Shown: piece after piece, positions 7,331 to 9,346 of the stretch
Numbering within the stretch: the first letter of the stretch is position 1
Layout of the letters: every line of letters begins with the position of its first letter
Assembly: GCA_028684915.1 (NCBI GenBank)
Contig: JAQUEZ010000233.1
Span: 1 to 9,346, forward strand
Source: Desulfobulbus sp.
Lineage (GTDB): Bacteria; Desulfobacterota; Desulfobulbia; Desulfobulbales; Desulfobulbaceae
Length of the DNA: 9,346 bases
Direction: 5' to 3'
Made by a program: the position numbers and the translations under genes
The notes under the pieces: model-generated
What the model was told of the DNA's origin: nothing
The model's database searches: none
What the model saw: only the letters and a program-made list of their open reading frames with translations

Positions 7331-8170
7331 ATGGCAGAACGAACCTCATTGCGGGAGCAATTTATCCAGCTGTGGAAACAGCCACCAGCATCGGGTGTTG
7401 TCCGGGAATACCCCCGGCTTCGCAATGCCATCCTTGATATCATGGCCGAAGGCCGCCGCAAAAATATTATCAATCTTCTGCTGAAGGTCGATATAACCAT
7501 TCTCTGGCAGGAATTGGAGCGGCGGCGCCAACAAGCGGCCCCTACCAACCCTTCCCTCACCGCTTGCATTGCCCGCGTCTTTGCCACCTCCATTGATGAG
7601 GATCGATCCCTCCAGGCCTATCGTCTTGGCCGCAAAAAAATGGTCATCTTTGATGAGGTCGACTTGGCGATGATGGTTGAGCGGGAGATTGATGGCCGAC
7701 TTCTTCCCGTTGTCCACATTATTCGGAGGGCAAATCAAAAGGATGTGAGTGAGATAAACCAATCGCTGCGCCATGCGAAAACCGCACCGCTGGGCGGAAA
7801 TGGCCCTTTATCCCGGCTTGAGTACCGGTTTTTCACTCTGCCACGATTCCTGCGACGTCTGGTGTGGTGGTACCTGCGCCGTGACCCGTATGCCTTTAAA
7901 CAGCTGGCCGGGACGGTGGGGATCACCTCCATGGGTATGCATGTTGCGGGTTCGGCGGTGGTGTTGCCGATCACACCGATGAGCCTGACCCTTTCTATCG
8001 GTTCCATGGAGCAGGGGTGGCAGGTGGTCGATGGTCGACCGGTTCGGCGTCAATTCCTCCAGCTCAATATTGGGGCGGATCATGATGTCATCGATGGTGC
8101 CCCGCTCATGCGGTTTGCCGAGCGATTCCGCTTTGCCCTGGAGCAGGGGGCGCCCCTGATCAATCCATAA
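7331..8170 (+). CDS. Stand-alone 2-oxoacid dehydrogenase E2-type (CAT-fold) acyltransferase
   Basis: The 279-residue protein carries the catalytic fold of dihydrolipoamide acyltransferases, relatives of chloramphenicol acetyltransferase. It shows the catalytic signature DHDVIDG (8078-8098; His 251, Asp 255, matching DHRxxDG), preceded by GTVGITSMG and LPITPMSLTLSIG, which match the GTFTISNLG and PxxxAILGIG strands of E2 enzymes. No lipoyl or peripheral-subunit-binding domain precedes it, so it cannot be a normal E2 core subunit. An insert with a strongly basic, aromatic amphipathic helix (LPRFLRRLVWWYLRR, 7838-7882) may sit on a membrane surface or bind acidic ACP or CoA. It starts 9 bases after the AOS and is surely co-transcribed. 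By inference it transfers an acyl group in the same pathway, for example N-acylating the aminoketone or moving the chain between carrier and CoA. Its real substrate is unknown. Confidence 0.88.
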   Translation: MAERTSLREQFIQLWKQPPASGVVREYPRLRNAILDIMAEGRRKNIINLLLKVDITILWQELERRRQQAAPTNPSLTACIARVFATSIDEDRSLQAYRLGRKKMVIFDEVDLAMMVEREIDGRLLPVVHIIRRANQKDVSEINQSLRHAKTAPLGGNGPLSRLEYRFFTLPRFLRRLVWWYLRRDPYAFKQLAGTVGITSMGMHVAGSAVVLPITPMSLTLSIGSMEQGWQVVDGRPVRRQFLQLNIGADHDVIDGAPLMRFAERFRFALEQGAPLINP

Positions 8171-9346
8171 ACCCCATTTCCCTCAAAACCAGCAAGGCCA
8201 ACTGTTCGACCTGCTGATCTGCATATCGTCCTGCATTTTTTTCCTGCCTGTTTGACCAGAGAAAATAGTCGGTAGCTCCCGTGGGGTTGCCAAATGTTTT
8301 GTACACCTCGGGCAAAATGGGCACATGATCGCCGTACCAGCAGAGCCATGCCTCTTGATCAAGGGATTGCAGGGACTGGGCCAGCATTCCCGCCATACGA
8401 TCAGCGTTGCGTAGATGACGCAGGTAAATAATGAGATCATCACAACCTTGAGGCAGGGGCGTGGTGCAATACTGCGTACTTTCTCCCGGAAATGGCTTTT
8501 CCAAGTGCAACGGCCCGTGATTTTCCATGGTAATGACAAAAAGAAACACAGGCTGGCCAGGAGGTTGGGTCAGTTCGGCGCCGATCATTTCCGCCAACGT
8601 AATGTCGCCGATATAGGGACCGCTTTTTCCTCGGGGGGCAAAGCTCTTAATATCAATGAATTGGTCAAAGCCGAATTGAGGGAAAATTTTGTTGCGGCCA
8701 TAAAATTCGGCAGGATAGGGATGGAGGCAAACCGTTCGGTATCCCCAGGTCCGGAGCAAGGCGGCCAAAGTAACGGGAGACCATTGGCCCAGCTTGCGAT
8801 AGGGATTGAATCGATGTACCCCAATCTGATCTGGTCTCATCCCGGCAAGAAAAGCATATTCGGTGCGCACCGTATTGGCTCCCCAGGCAGGCACCTGAAG
8901 GTGGCCATGTGCAGAGGCGGAGTGTATTAAGGCATCTATTTGGGGGAACAGGTCAGGACGAATTGCGGAGCACCAAGACCTAGGATCGAAGAACGATTCA
9001 CTTTGCACTACCACCAGATGCGGCAAGGGGCGGGTGCGATTTTGAGGCGGTCGGATTCCCTGTAAAGCCGAGGATAGATTGGGTTTGGTTCGTTCCGCCT
9101 GGAGGTAGGGGAGCATGCTTCCCAGGAATCCGAGAGTATGAATATCTTTGATTGGGTTCCAGGTGAGCGGATGTCGTTTCTTGATACCCCAAAGCAACAA
9201 GCCACCGGTGAGGACAAGTATTACGCCGAGACCACTGAGAAAGTCGGTCAGGGGCAGGGAGGCCGTGAGAGGTGGTTCAATATACAAGCCCAGGGCAATG
9301 GCAAAAAGTACGGCAATGGTTGCGAGGATGGTCTTACCAATACCGA
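8160..9346 (-). CDS. LTA synthase/MdoB-like sulfatase-fold phosphotransferase, N-terminus beyond window
   Basis: The frame is open to the right edge; the TTG at 9285-9287 is not convincing because the codons before it (9288-9344) encode a hydrophobic segment (TILATIAVLFAIALGLY). A second transmembrane segment follows at about 9190-9255, then a large, probably periplasmic, domain. Motifs of the alkaline-phosphatase superfamily LTA-synthase branch are seen: VVVQSESFFD with the metal-binding Glu; GANTVRTEY with the likely Thr nucleophile at 8871-8873, aligned with the Thr of GKTSDSEF in LtaS; MENHGPL; and WYGDHVPI with the metal-binding Asp-His pair. Such enzymes transfer phosphoglycerol or phosphoethanolamine from phospholipid head groups, or act as hydrolases. 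Stop TGA is at 8160-8162. It points against the PKS operon and overlaps its last gene by 11 bases, so it may mark the cluster edge or be a partner that decorates a surface lipid or glycan. Confidence 0.86.
   Translation of the reverse strand, partial: GIGKTILATIAVLFAIALGLYIEPPLTASLPLTDFLSGLGVILVLTGGLLLWGIKKRHPLTWNPIKDIHTLGFLGSMLPYLQAERTKPNLSSALQGIRPPQNRTRPLPHLVVVQSESFFDPRSWCSAIRPDLFPQIDALIHSASAHGHLQVPAWGANTVRTEYAFLAGMRPDQIGVHRFNPYRKLGQWSPVTLAALLRTWGYRTVCLHPYPAEFYGRNKIFPQFGFDQFIDIKSFAPRGKSGPYIGDITLAEMIGAELTQPPGQPVFLFVITMENHGPLHLEKPFPGESTQYCTTPLPQGCDDLIIYLRHLRNADRMAGMLAQSLQSLDQEAWLCWYGDHVPILPEVYKTFGNPTGATDYFLWSNRQEKNAGRYADQQVEQLALLVLREMGFMD

Noticed and set aside
9285..9287. TTG (minus strand) as the start of the sulfatase-like gene
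   Set aside because: The frame stays open to the window edge and codes for a hydrophobic helix, so the true start lies to the right.

Overview
The window is almost wholly protein-coding and looks like the 3' part of a compact lipid or polyketide biosynthetic operon, followed by an unrelated or accessory membrane gene on the opposite strand. GC content looks moderate (mid-50s percent by eye). Gene style and a highly reducing type I PKS suggest a Gram-negative bacterium. My best guess is a deltaproteobacterium (Desulfobacterota, Desulfobulbus-like), but this is a general impression and not proven by any marker in the window.

Layout. (1) Positions 1-5982 (+) hold the 3' two thirds of a large type I polyketide synthase. 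The window opens inside the acyltransferase domain, and the order AT-DH-pseudoMT-pseudoKR-ER-KR-ACP is readable. The ketosynthase must lie upstream. There is no thioesterase or reductase after the single ACP, only a short acidic tail. (2) Positions 5972-7321 (+), overlapping the PKS by 11 bases, encode a PLP-dependent alpha-oxoamine synthase (AOS; the family of serine palmitoyltransferase, KBL, BioF and CqsA). (3) Positions 7331-8170 (+), 9 bases later with its own Shine-Dalgarno-like site, encode a stand-alone protein with the catalytic fold of 2-oxoacid dehydrogenase E2 acyltransferases but no lipoyl or E1/E3-binding domain. (4) Positions 8160-9346 (-) hold the C-terminal part of a membrane-anchored alkaline-phosphatase/sulfatase-superfamily protein of the LTA-synthase/MdoB type. 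It converges on gene 3 with an 11-base 3' overlap and runs off the right edge.

Proposed logic (inference). The fully reducing PKS iteratively builds a saturated acyl chain on its ACP. The AOS then releases it by decarboxylative condensation with an amino acid, giving a 2-amino-3-ketone (sphingoid-base-like) product. The E2-like acyltransferase may then acylate that product or move acyl groups to or from CoA. The closest established parallel is fungal fumonisin biosynthesis, in which the highly reducing PKS Fum1 is offloaded by the separate AOS Fum8. Here the same division of labour appears in a tightly coupled bacterial operon with an added E2-like acyltransferase, so a sphingolipid-like or long-chain aminoketone product is plausible. 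There is no gap over 300 bases without a gene, and I see no RNA gene, CRISPR array, insertion sequence, riboswitch, promoter or terminator.
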